NCBI GenBank assembly: GCA_039024315.1
Contig: JBCCQN010000037.1
Span: forward strand, 1 to 48,634
Direction: 5' to 3'
Length of the DNA stretch: 48,634 nt
DNA from: JBCAWW01 sp039024315
GTDB taxonomy: Bacteria; Bacteroidota; Bacteroidia; J057
In this document: piece by piece, positions 9,414 to 16,880 of the stretch
Layout: the number at the start of each line of letters is the position of its first letter
Position numbering within the stretch: the first letter of the stretch is position 1
Notes under the pieces: model-generated
What the model was told of the DNA's origin: nothing
The model's database searches: none
Seen by the model: the letters and a program-made list of their open reading frames with translations, nothing else
Translations under genes and position numbers: made by a program

Positions 9414-11933
9414 CTAATCCGCTGTTTGTCTTTGATCCATGCCTAAAGGTGCATACTTCCCCACCTTTTGATACAAGACTGCGGGATCAAATGGCTTACT
9501 CACCCAATCGTCCATGCCGGCAGCTATGAATCCCTTGATTTCTTCCTCAATCACTGAGGCCGTAAAGGCCAAAATAGGGGTAGAATGTTGGGCCTGATGA
9601 TGGGCTTCCCTTTGGCGAATTTCTTTGGTAGCTTCAATCCCGTCTTGCTCTGGCATATGAATATCCATGAGGATTAGATCAAATTTCTCTTGTTGCCAAA
9701 GCGCTACCGCTTCTTGCCCATTGTTGACGATGCTTACCTCAACATCCCACTTTTGCAAAAATTTTCGGGCCACCATTTGGTTGACTTTATTGTCCTCGGC
9801 AACTAAAACTCGTGTGCCAGCCAAACTACCAAAATCCAAGGCCCCCCGATAGGGGTCCTTGCTGTGTCCTTGCGTAAAATCTTTGGCCACTGGCAGCTGG
9901 ATTTCAAAGTAAAAACAGCTCCCCTCATTGGGCTTACTACGTAGGCAAAGCTCCGCCCCCATCAATTCAACTAGTTTACGAGAGATCGTTAATCCTAGAC
10001 CTGTACCCCCAAATTTGCGAGTAGTATCATCAGCAGATTGGGAAAACGCTTCAAAAATATGGGCCTGCTTATCCAGTGGGATACCAATACCTGTATCTAA
10101 AACCGAAAAGAGGATCCTATCGTTTTGACTACTTTCTACGCGCAACTCGACTTGTCCTTGTTCGGTAAATTTTACCGCATTTCCCATCAGATTAGTCAAG
10201 ACTTGGCCAAGGCGTACAGTATCCCCTACAAATCCTTTGGCAAGCTTGGGATCATAATGATACTTCACTTCGATGCCCTTATCATCCCCTTTGACTTTCA
10301 TCGTAGCGCAAATGTTGCGAGCGAGATTGTGAAGGTCAAAGTTGGCCTGCTCTAGGCTGAGCTTACCGGCTTCGATCTTGCTGAAATCGAGTATATCGTT
10401 GATGAGACTGAGAAGATTTTTGCCAGAAAACTGTAAGGTATCTAGGTATTCAAATTGGTCTTGGCGCGGTGATTCGTCCAACAGTAGGTTCGTCATCCCG
10501 ATCACCGCATTCATGGGAGTACGGATTTCATGGCTCATGACCGAAAGGAATTCGGATTTGGCTTTGGCTGCAGATTCTGCTTTTTCTTTGGCAATACCGA
10601 GGTCATTGTTTTTTTGCTCTAATTGGAGGTGAGAGCTGCGTAGTCGTCGCCATAAACGAAAAACATATACTAACATAATGGTGGCTAGTAGCAATCCGAA
10701 AACGGTGATTCTGGATATGATTTTTTGTTTACCCACGACAGCTTGACTTAAGGTCAATTGCTCAGCTTGGGTAATGGCTTGTTGTGTTAGACGCTCATTT
10801 TCCGCCTCTTGTTCTTTGATTTGAAAGCGAGCTTCCATTTTGGCGAGTGCTTCACTGTTCTTTTCTTCGTGTAATCGACTTTCTGCTTGCAACTGCATTT
10901 GGCTGGCTGCAAAGGCCTTGGCATAATCTTTAAGCGCGGCATGGCTTTGGGCCTGCAATTTGTAAATCCTTGAATTGTATATTTCAATTTTTTGCGCCTT
11001 TGATTGGGCCAGCGCTCTTGCTGCTGCCTGTAAAGAAAGCTTATATTTTTGTTGGGCGTAGTATATCTCTCCAAGGAGGACTAATTGACTGAGCAATGGC
11101 TTGCCGCTCTGGTTTTTAAATACTTGAATGGAGGATTTGACGTACTTGAGGGCGCTTGAGTAATCTTGCAACTTCAGGGCTGCCTCAGCCATGATTTCTA
11201 AAATCGTTTCCCGATAGCCAACAATATTGTTGGTCTGAATATACTCCCACGCCTCTTCTCCTACCTGCATAGCTTTTTGCCATTTTCCAGCAGTCAGATA
11301 CTTATCAGACAAGGCAACGTAGGTCCAAGCCTTCAATTCTGGGGTATTGGCCCTTTCGGCTGCCTCTATACTTAACTCATTATAACGGGAGCCTTCCTCC
11401 AGCTTGTCCAGATTGTTATAAATAAAGCTGAGGTGCCCGTAAACATAAGCCTTGTTTTTAGCGCTGCTATCGTTGGCTAAGCTGGCTTGAAAATGCCCAA
11501 TCGCCTTTTCAAAATCGCCTAAATCACTGTAAATACCTCCTAAATTATACTCGATTGCTGCCAGATTCTGCTTATTTCCCAATACCAGATTAGTATGCCT
11601 ACTTTTGACTAAATATTCTATGGCTTGGGGATAGTCCTTTTTAAGATTTTTGACCAGTCCTAATTGGGATTGGACCTTAGCTGCTTCAAGAGCGTTGTCG
11701 AGTTTTTGGCTGATATCTAAAGCTTCTAGCAAATAGGATTCGCTCTTGTCAAGATCGTGATCCATCCATTTAGAGGCCAGCAGATTGAGCATGATGATTT
11801 TACTCGAATCATTGGAAAGATGTCTTAAAACACTTTCTAGACTGTCTCGGCTATGCGCTTGCGCTCTAAGCTGAACGTTAAAGGAAAGGGTAAGCAGTAG
11901 GATAAGCAAATATCTTAAACTATAGCGAGGCAT
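9414..11933 (-). CDS. TPR-containing hybrid sensor histidine kinase
   Basis: The 839-residue protein has a signal peptide (1-25) and a periplasmic tetratricopeptide-like region (about 40-350, five to six repeats such as YNLGGIYSDLGDFEKAIGHF). A coiled segment and one membrane helix (about 407-427) follow. The cytoplasmic part has HisKA with His468 in SVMSHEIRTPMN, HATPase_c (N box around NLMGNAVKFT; G1 DTGIGI; G2 GGTGLGL) and a C-terminal receiver with acidic residues near 713-714 and phosphoacceptor Asp757 in LILMDIHMP. All phosphotransfer residues are present. No Hpt domain or output regulator is encoded next to it. The upstream gap to the divergent PD40 gene (227 bases) should hold both promoters. 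Confidence 0.93.
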   Translation of the reverse strand: MPRYSLRYLLILLLTLSFNVQLRAQAHSRDSLESVLRHLSNDSSKIIMLNLLASKWMDHDLDKSESYLLEALDISQKLDNALEAAKVQSQLGLVKNLKKDYPQAIEYLVKSRHTNLVLGNKQNLAAIEYNLGGIYSDLGDFEKAIGHFQASLANDSSAKNKAYVYGHLSFIYNNLDKLEEGSRYNELSIEAAERANTPELKAWTYVALSDKYLTAGKWQKAMQVGEEAWEYIQTNNIVGYRETILEIMAEAALKLQDYSSALKYVKSSIQVFKNQSGKPLLSQLVLLGEIYYAQQKYKLSLQAAARALAQSKAQKIEIYNSRIYKLQAQSHAALKDYAKAFAASQMQLQAESRLHEEKNSEALAKMEARFQIKEQEAENERLTQQAITQAEQLTLSQAVVGKQKIISRITVFGLLLATIMLVYVFRLWRRLRSSHLQLEQKNNDLGIAKEKAESAAKAKSEFLSVMSHEIRTPMNAVIGMTNLLLDESPRQDQFEYLDTLQFSGKNLLSLINDILDFSKIEAGKLSLEQANFDLHNLARNICATMKVKGDDKGIEVKYHYDPKLAKGFVGDTVRLGQVLTNLMGNAVKFTEQGQVELRVESSQNDRILFSVLDTGIGIPLDKQAHIFEAFSQSADDTTRKFGGTGLGLTISRKLVELMGAELCLRSKPNEGSCFYFEIQLPVAKDFTQGHSKDPYRGALDFGSLAGTRVLVAEDNKVNQMVARKFLQKWDVEVSIVNNGQEAVALWQQEKFDLILMDIHMPEQDGIEATKEIRQREAHHQAQHSTPILAFTASVIEEEIKGFIAAGMDDWVSKPFDPAVLYQKVGKYAPLGMDQRQTAD

Positions 11934-12160
11934 TGGGGCATATTTGGCTGATTTTGAGGATGATTCAATGTCTCAAAACGTTCATTGATAAAAAATCTGT
12001 TTAGGCTATAAGCATTACAAGCAATCAATGTATCGATCTTATCCCCAGATGCTTATGGCTTAGGCGGTCAATTGGCTTGACAAGAGGAGCAAAGCCCTTT
12101 TTTCTTGCCAATTTTCCGATTTGGGTAGGATCTAGCCCATTCTGCCCCTATTTTTTTGTC

Positions 12161-13132
12161 ATGGACCGATTACTACTCTTGAGTTTGATGGTATTTTTTG
12201 CTTGTCAAAGGCCACAATCTAACACCCCTCTTTTGCCTACGGATGTGGCTAGTCTCTGCCCAGATTTGGCTGATCCTTCTTATCAAAGAGACCTAGCTAT
12301 CAGCCCCCAAGGCGATTTACGTTTATATACACTGACTACATTTCGCTCCGTTTTTAGTGCGATCGTTCTGCAAAGCAGAACTTTAAATACTTGGTCTGAG
12401 CCTGAGATTGCCCCCTTTTCTGGACAGCATCGTGATCTAGAACCTTTTTTCTCGCCAGATGGGGAGTACTTATATTTTGCCTCTACTCGTCCACTCGAGC
12501 TTAGCGGAGAAGCAGGGCCAGTCAATATGTGGCGAGTCAAAAGACGAGCGGATGGATGGGCAGAGCCTGAAGCTTTGGGACCTGTAGTCAATCGTGAAAA
12601 AGATGATTTTTATCCTTCGGTGGCAGCCAATGGCAATTTATATTTTACCGCTGCTTATGAAGATGCGATTGGGCGAGAGGATATTTATGTGGCCCGCTAC
12701 TCGCGGAACGCTTATCTCGAGCCAGAGCCCTTAGACTCTAATATTAACTCCGTAGGTTTTGAATTTAATGCCTTCATCGATCCTCAGGAGCGATATCTGC
12801 TTTTTACGGCCTACGGCCGCGAGGATGATATGGGACGGGGCGATTTGTACATAAGTTTTGCGAGTGAAGATGGCGCTTGGACACCTGCTCAAAATCTCGG
12901 TCCAAAAGTCAACTCAGCCTTTCTTGATTATTGCCCTTTTGTGAGCCCTGACGAATCAATTTTGTATTTCACCAGTGAACGCCATTTATTGGCATCCAAT
13001 TACCCGCAAAGATTAGATTTGGCGGCCATGCGTAATCTGATTACTCAACCACAAAATGGTTCTGCTAATATCTATTGGCTCAAGTGGCCAGATTTACGCG
13101 ATAGTTTACGAGCAAGTTTTTTGACTCAGTAG
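12161..13132 (+). CDS. PD40 beta-propeller lipoprotein
   Basis: From the ATG at 12161 the protein begins MDRLLLLSLMVFFACQ, a lipoprotein signal with Cys15; an in-frame ATG at 12077 would precede the signal and is rejected. Of 323 residues, most form WD40-like PD40 repeats: FFSPDGEYLYFAS, YPSVAANGNLYFTAA, FIDPQERYLLFTA and FVSPDESILYFTS. PD40 propellers occur in TolB and in many Bacteroidota envelope proteins, so an outer-membrane or periplasmic binding role is likely, with no known ligand. A loose copy of the hairpin repeat with a 5-base loop lies inside the gene at 12694-12711. Confidence 0.85.
   Translation: MDRLLLLSLMVFFACQRPQSNTPLLPTDVASLCPDLADPSYQRDLAISPQGDLRLYTLTTFRSVFSAIVLQSRTLNTWSEPEIAPFSGQHRDLEPFFSPDGEYLYFASTRPLELSGEAGPVNMWRVKRRADGWAEPEALGPVVNREKDDFYPSVAANGNLYFTAAYEDAIGREDIYVARYSRNAYLEPEPLDSNINSVGFEFNAFIDPQERYLLFTAYGREDDMGRGDLYISFASEDGAWTPAQNLGPKVNSAFLDYCPFVSPDESILYFTSERHLLASNYPQRLDLAAMRNLITQPQNGSANIYWLKWPDLRDSLRASFLTQ
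12694..12711 (-). repeat. Divergent hairpin repeat, 5-base loop (inside PD40 gene)
   Basis: Read on minus it is GCGTT then CCGC-GAGTA-GCGG. Stem and GCGTT head match the family; only the loop is longer. Confidence 0.45.
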
Positions 13133-13179
13133 TAACCCAAGTTCTTTGTTTGCGTAACCGACATCTGACCTATCACACT

Positions 13180-13578
13180 ATGCAAATTGAAGCTTTTATC
13201 AAACAGTTTGAGTCAGGTACTTTGCCTGTTTCTGAGTGGACACACGCTGCTCACATCCGCACCGCCCTTTGGTATGTTCATCATCACGGCTTAGATGCTG
13301 CGCTTTGTTACCTAAGAGCTGGCATCATTTCTTACAATGCGGCTGTGGGAGGAAAAAATACTCCCCAAGGCGGTTACCATGAGACCCTCACCATCTTTTG
13401 GACAGAGGCAGTAGCAAGATTTAATGAAGCTTTAGCGGAGGGCTTATCCTTCGGAGAACGCTGGATCCTGGCGCAGCAAAGCCATTTGATGGATAAGGAC
13501 TTACCACTGCAATATTACAGTAAGCCCTATTTGATGAGCCCTAAAGCGCGCAGCCGATGGCAAACGCCTGATTTATAA
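13180..13578 (+). CDS. Conserved hypothetical protein, His-rich
   Basis: The ATG at 13180 (MQIEAFIKQFESGTLP) is preferred over a TTG at 13150. The 132-residue soluble protein has WTHAAHIRTALWYVHHHG and later GGYHETLTIFW; I have a general memory of such proteins as uncharacterised but cannot name a family. The clustered His residues (HAAH, HHH, YHET) suggest metal or ligand binding, which is inference only. It follows the PD40 gene by 47 bases and ends at a strong terminator. Confidence 0.7.
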   Translation: MQIEAFIKQFESGTLPVSEWTHAAHIRTALWYVHHHGLDAALCYLRAGIISYNAAVGGKNTPQGGYHETLTIFWTEAVARFNEALAEGLSFGERWILAQQSHLMDKDLPLQYYSKPYLMSPKARSRWQTPDL

Positions 13579-13615
13579 AAAAATACCTCTGCTGATCAAG
13601 CAGAGGTATTTTTTT
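13577..13615 (+). terminator. Intrinsic terminator
   Basis: The arms TACCTCTGCT (13584-13593) and AGCAGAGGTA (13599-13608) pair perfectly around GATCA, with seven A before and seven T after. It can work in both directions, serving the plus gene ending at 13578 and the minus glsB-like gene ending at 13635. Confidence 0.95.
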
Positions 13616-13634
13616 GATTTTTTTTTCACTTAGG

Positions 13635-13889
13635 TCAGCTCTTGGACTTGCCTTTGAAGAGATCGGCTACAAATAAAATGATAACTGCACCGACAAAAGA
13701 AACTACCAAAGAGCCAATAACTCCTCCCGAAGAAGCAAGGCCTAAGATGCCAAAGGCCCAGCCACCTACGACCGCACCTGCGATCCCCAGTAGGATGTTG
13801 ATGATGGCACCAAAGCCACTCCCTTTCATCACTCGCCCAGCTAAATAACCAGCTGCGGCTCCGATTAAAATTGAATACAACCAACTCAT
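13635..13889 (-). CDS. GlsB/YeaQ/YmgE family (transglycosylase-associated) membrane protein
   Basis: This 84-residue, very hydrophobic protein has three membrane segments and Gly-rich helix packing motifs: ILIGAAAGYLAGRVMKGSGFG, IAGAVVGGWAFGILG and VVSFVGAVIILFVADLF. Length and Gly pattern fit the family, whose members are stress-induced small inner-membrane proteins of unclear biochemical role. It is monocistronic. The upstream region contains an inverted repeat TGATATC...GATATCA (13931-13952) that could be an operator. A longer open frame overlaps on the same strand, but this frame has the membrane pattern and a clean ATG. Confidence 0.9.
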   Translation of the reverse strand: MSWLYSILIGAAAGYLAGRVMKGSGFGAIINILLGIAGAVVGGWAFGILGLASSGGVIGSLVVSFVGAVIILFVADLFKGKSKS

Positions 13890-13930
13890 AGTAATAGGTT
13901 TTATGTGTTTTCTAACATAGAAATTCAGTC

Positions 13931-13952
13931 TGATATCATATAGAAGATATCA
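13931..13952. promoter_or_regulatory. Inverted repeat, possible operator upstream of glsB-like gene
   Basis: TGATATC and GATATCA are separated by eight bases, 42 bases upstream of the glsB-like start and 166 bases upstream of the LRR start. Symmetry is perfect over seven bases per arm. Function as a binding site is inference. Confidence 0.3.
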
Positions 13953-14117
13953 AATTTATCTCAAAGATGGTATTTATTACTCAAGGTTGGAATCCTTTGA
14001 AACTCGAAGGATTACCATATATACCCTATATTTTATCGCTTAAACACAACTTGTAGGATGTTTTGGCAGACTTCTTGACTTTAGTAAGGCATAACACGCA
14101 ACGGTAAAGAAGGAAGG

Positions 14118-15347
14118 ATGATAAGAGTTTTTTGGGTCTGCGTATTGCTGTTGATGGCGTGTGGGACGCCTCCCCAGCATCAGGCTTTGAGTCGAGACGC
14201 CTTGTACCTAGCTCCAACGTATAATTCAATCCAAGAGGCCAATCCGCATCAAGATTCGGTTTACAAGCTCAATCTATACGGAGAGGGGCTGATTGTATTG
14301 CCGGAGGAGTTTGTCAGTTTTAAAAATTTGCAATGGCTCGATCTGAGTGAAAATTATTTTCAAAGCTGGGGGGACGTCATGCGTACCTTGGGCAAATTGC
14401 CACATTTGGAGGTATTGCATAGCCAGTACAATACCATTCGGATTGTTGAACCAGAGATCGGGCAACTGACCCAACTCAAAGAGCTTTATTTGGATCATAA
14501 TCGTATCCGGAGATTACCCTCAGAGTTTGCTCAGCTAAAGTCCCTCAAGGTACTCCATCTCACCAACAATATGTTGGAAAGCTTCCCGCCGCAAATTGCG
14601 GCTCTGGCGCATTTAGAAGAGCTCTCCATTGCACGCAACCAAATCCAAAACTGGGAAGAAGCCTTCAATCACCTCAAGGGAATGCCCTCTTTGCATACCC
14701 TAGATCTACAAGGCAACCATCTTAAGGTTTTACCCAACTCCATTGAACGCTTATATCGTCTGGAGTCCCTTAATCTCTCCAAAAATCCAAGACTTGAATG
14801 GGAAAAAGTAGTGCCAAGCTTGGTCTTATTACCCAAACTTAGCTATTTAGGATTGGCGGACAACCAGTTAAAATACGTGCCGGTGGCCCTGAGTAAGCTC
14901 AGTTATCTACAAGAAATCGACCTTGTTTACAATCAGCTGAGTACTTTTCCTGAGCCTTTGTTGAAAATGCATCGCCTCAAGAGCATCGAAATATTTGGTA
15001 ATCAGATCACTGCTATCCCTAAAGAAATTGCCCAGCTAAACAATCTGGAGCAATTATTTATGTCCAACAACGATATCAATGAATTGCCGGATCAAATTGG
15101 CAAACTATCAAAGTTACGCACCCTCGCTATCGCCGATAATCAACTGATTGGACTGCCTTCGAGTATCGGCGAGTTGAGTAATCTCGAAACCTTAGAACTT
15201 GGTCATAATCGCATTGTCGCCTTGCCTCCTGAGATCCAAAAACTTAAAAAACTGAAACTTCTCGGATTGGAGGGAAATCCCCTGAGTGAAGAAGCGCGCG
15301 AAAAACTGATTCGTTGGCTGCCTGATACGGATATCCGTTTTGATTAA
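14118..15347 (+). CDS. Leucine-rich-repeat lipoprotein
   Basis: The protein (409 residues) begins MIRVFWVCVLLLMACG with a lipoprotein Cys15. About a dozen leucine-rich repeats of 23-27 residues then run to the end, with the pattern L-x-x-L-P-x-x-I-x-x-L-x-x-L-x-x-L-x-L-x-x-N-x-L (for example QLKELYLDHNRIRRLPSEF). LRR arcs are protein-binding scaffolds; as a lipoprotein it is likely displayed on the outer membrane. The stop codon overlaps that of the convergent gene: both use the palindrome TTAA at 15344-15347. Confidence 0.9.
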   Translation: MIRVFWVCVLLLMACGTPPQHQALSRDALYLAPTYNSIQEANPHQDSVYKLNLYGEGLIVLPEEFVSFKNLQWLDLSENYFQSWGDVMRTLGKLPHLEVLHSQYNTIRIVEPEIGQLTQLKELYLDHNRIRRLPSEFAQLKSLKVLHLTNNMLESFPPQIAALAHLEELSIARNQIQNWEEAFNHLKGMPSLHTLDLQGNHLKVLPNSIERLYRLESLNLSKNPRLEWEKVVPSLVLLPKLSYLGLADNQLKYVPVALSKLSYLQEIDLVYNQLSTFPEPLLKMHRLKSIEIFGNQITAIPKEIAQLNNLEQLFMSNNDINELPDQIGKLSKLRTLAIADNQLIGLPSSIGELSNLETLELGHNRIVALPPEIQKLKKLKLLGLEGNPLSEEAREKLIRWLPDTDIRFD

Positions 15348-15730
15348 GGGCGGGTACTCGGCCAAAAGCCAGCCACTAAGCGTTCCGCGAAGCGGAGATC
15401 CCCTTGATAGATATACACCCAAACTAAGCGTTCTCCGCAGGAGGCTAACTCACGGACATATAAAGAAGTCTCGGGAGAAAGGGGATCATAACCCTCATAC
15501 TCATCTAGTTTTTGTAAAACAGCCTCGTCCCAAATCGCAAATATCTCCCCTTGTACTTTGTCTGTCCCTGCTACTAGGGCCGGATAATCTCCCAAATCAT
15601 AGAGCGTCCCTGCCAGCTGCCCGTACTCGACAAAGGAAAGGGAAGCGCTAATCCCCAATTGGTCCTGAATAGGGAAATCCTTTTTGAGACTCCCATAAAA
15701 AAATAGGTAGGCGAGGGGCTTAGAATCCAT
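15344..15730 (-). CDS. Gamma-glutamylcyclotransferase-like (GGCT/AIG2) protein
   Basis: The 128-residue protein has the family's substrate-loop motif FYGSLKK (YGSL at 12-15) and the catalytic Glu in LDEYEGY (Glu79). The fold acts on gamma-glutamyl amides or peptides, releasing 5-oxoproline; the precise substrate cannot be read here. Two copies of the hairpin repeat lie in its 3' part (15380-15395 and 15428-15443) and encode RFAER (113-117) and SCGER (97-101). The C terminus may therefore have been remodelled by repeat insertion. It converges on the LRR gene with a four-base overlap. Confidence 0.85.
   Translation of the reverse strand: MDSKPLAYLFFYGSLKKDFPIQDQLGISASLSFVEYGQLAGTLYDLGDYPALVAGTDKVQGEIFAIWDEAVLQKLDEYEGYDPLSPETSLYVRELASCGERLVWVYIYQGDLRFAERLVAGFWPSTRP
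15380..15395 (+). repeat. 16-base hairpin repeat, stem CCGC/GCGG (inside GGCT-like gene)
   Basis: GCGTT then CCGC-GAA-GCGG, identical to the copies at 3217 and 37109; encodes RFAER on the minus strand. Confidence 0.8.
15428..15443 (+). repeat. 16-base hairpin repeat, stem CTCC/GGAG (inside GGCT-like gene)
   Basis: GCGTT then CTCC-GCA-GGAG. Both stem halves differ from the common version in a compensating way. Confidence 0.65.
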
Positions 15731-15789
15731 AAAAATTTGCTTATGCTGTAATAAAGTTAAGCTTCGCTTTGTCTAAGCAATAAAAAACG

Positions 15790-16293
15790 GTGGACTCATC
15801 CCAGCAAAAAGCAGTTTTTCAGCAGATTTTGAGCGAGCATAAAGCACGCCTATATCGCCTCTGCCGATCTGTGATTTATCATCCCGAACTCACGGACGAT
15901 TTGTTTCAGGAAGTCTTGCTCAACATTTGGCAGTATCTACCCAAATTTAGAGCAGATGCCGCAATCTACACTTGGCTGTATCGGATAACGATCAACACTG
16001 CTATCACTTTTAACAAGAAAGAAAGCCGGCATCAAGGGCACCATGAGGCCTATGATCTCAATCTGCCTGGACCTCCCAATCAGATCTTATCAGACGATTT
16101 GAAGATGCTCTATCAAGCGATTCAAATGCTCAAAGTGGAAGAGAGAACGCTGGTAGGCTTGTATCTCGAAGGATTTGCTTATAAAGAAATTGCCGAGATA
16201 TTGAATCTGACAGTGTCCAATGTGGGGGTTCGAATCAATCGGATCAAAAACCGTCTTACTCAAATCCTTAATCCTCAAAAACAACAATCATGA
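15790..16293 (+). CDS. ECF-type RNA polymerase sigma factor
   Basis: The 167-residue protein has sigma region 2 (about 15-80, with LTDDLFQEVLLNIWQYLPKF and YTWLYRITINTAI) and region 4 (about 105-160, with GFAYKEIAEILNLTVSNVGVRINRIK as helix-turn-helix). The start is GTG at 15790; no in-frame ATG lies between it and the upstream TAA. The stop overlaps the next start in ATGA (16290-16293), indicating translational coupling with the membrane protein, which is the likely anti-sigma-like partner. Target promoters are not evident. Confidence 0.93.
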   Translation: MDSSQQKAVFQQILSEHKARLYRLCRSVIYHPELTDDLFQEVLLNIWQYLPKFRADAAIYTWLYRITINTAITFNKKESRHQGHHEAYDLNLPGPPNQILSDDLKMLYQAIQMLKVEERTLVGLYLEGFAYKEIAEILNLTVSNVGVRINRIKNRLTQILNPQKQQS

Positions 16294-16880
16294 AACTTGA
16301 AGAATATCAACAAACTTGGCAAAGGCAGACGCTTCCTCAACTAGACGAAAAAGCGCTTCTCGCCAAAACAGAGGGTCTGGCGGCTAAAATCAGCCAACAA
16401 AATCGTAAAGTGAGCTTTACCCTTTTGGGCACGATCGCCTACCTGTTGGTGATCGGGGGAATCTTTTTTCACGACAATCTACTGGCCTTGACTCTGGTCG
16501 GTTTAGTGATCGTTTTGTTGGCTTATCAGACGATGGTATTTCGGCGACGCGAATTGGCTGTAGCTGATTCGTTGGAGGCACAGCCGGTCCAGTATCTCGA
16601 CTCGATGATTCAAAAATTGCGTTATAATCTACGAGTAAGTAAGCTACACATGCCGATCTATGGTATCCTATTAGGTAGTTTGATTGGGATATATACGTGG
16701 GTAGTCTTGGGCCCTACTTCAGATTGGATCAAAGCGTTGGCCATTGGCGGAATGTTGCTCATCATGGCAGGTATATTTGTCTGGGGGATGCGGCGTCAAG
16801 GCCGCAAAGATCGCGACGAGCTGATCCCGCTATTGGCTGAGCTAGAGGCGATGAAGGCCGATTTTGAAAAAGAGGTCTAG
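16290..16880 (+). CDS. Four-helix membrane protein coupled to the ECF sigma factor
   Basis: The 196-residue protein has a soluble N terminus (1-40), two membrane helices (about 43-62 and 64-83), a linker, two more helices (about 121-141 and 147-166) and a charged C terminus. No ZAS-type His/Cys anti-sigma motif is visible. Overlap with the sigma gene makes a regulatory (anti-sigma) role likely by context alone. Its stop overlaps the stop of the convergent glucosidase gene in the palindrome CTAG (16877-16880). Confidence 0.75.
   Translation: MKLEEYQQTWQRQTLPQLDEKALLAKTEGLAAKISQQNRKVSFTLLGTIAYLLVIGGIFFHDNLLALTLVGLVIVLLAYQTMVFRRRELAVADSLEAQPVQYLDSMIQKLRYNLRVSKLHMPIYGILLGSLIGIYTWVVLGPTSDWIKALAIGGMLLIMAGIFVWGMRRQGRKDRDELIPLLAELEAMKADFEKEV

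Noticed and set aside
13447..13461. TCC-TTC-GGAG-AACGC in the small His-rich gene
   Set aside because: It resembles a reverse mini-hairpin, but one stem pair is lost; too weak to call.
13630..13884. Overlapping 84-codon minus frame rich in Cys/Arg/Trp at the glsB-like locus
   Set aside because: It is a frame-shifted shadow of the GlsB/YeaQ-type protein, which has the proper membrane pattern.
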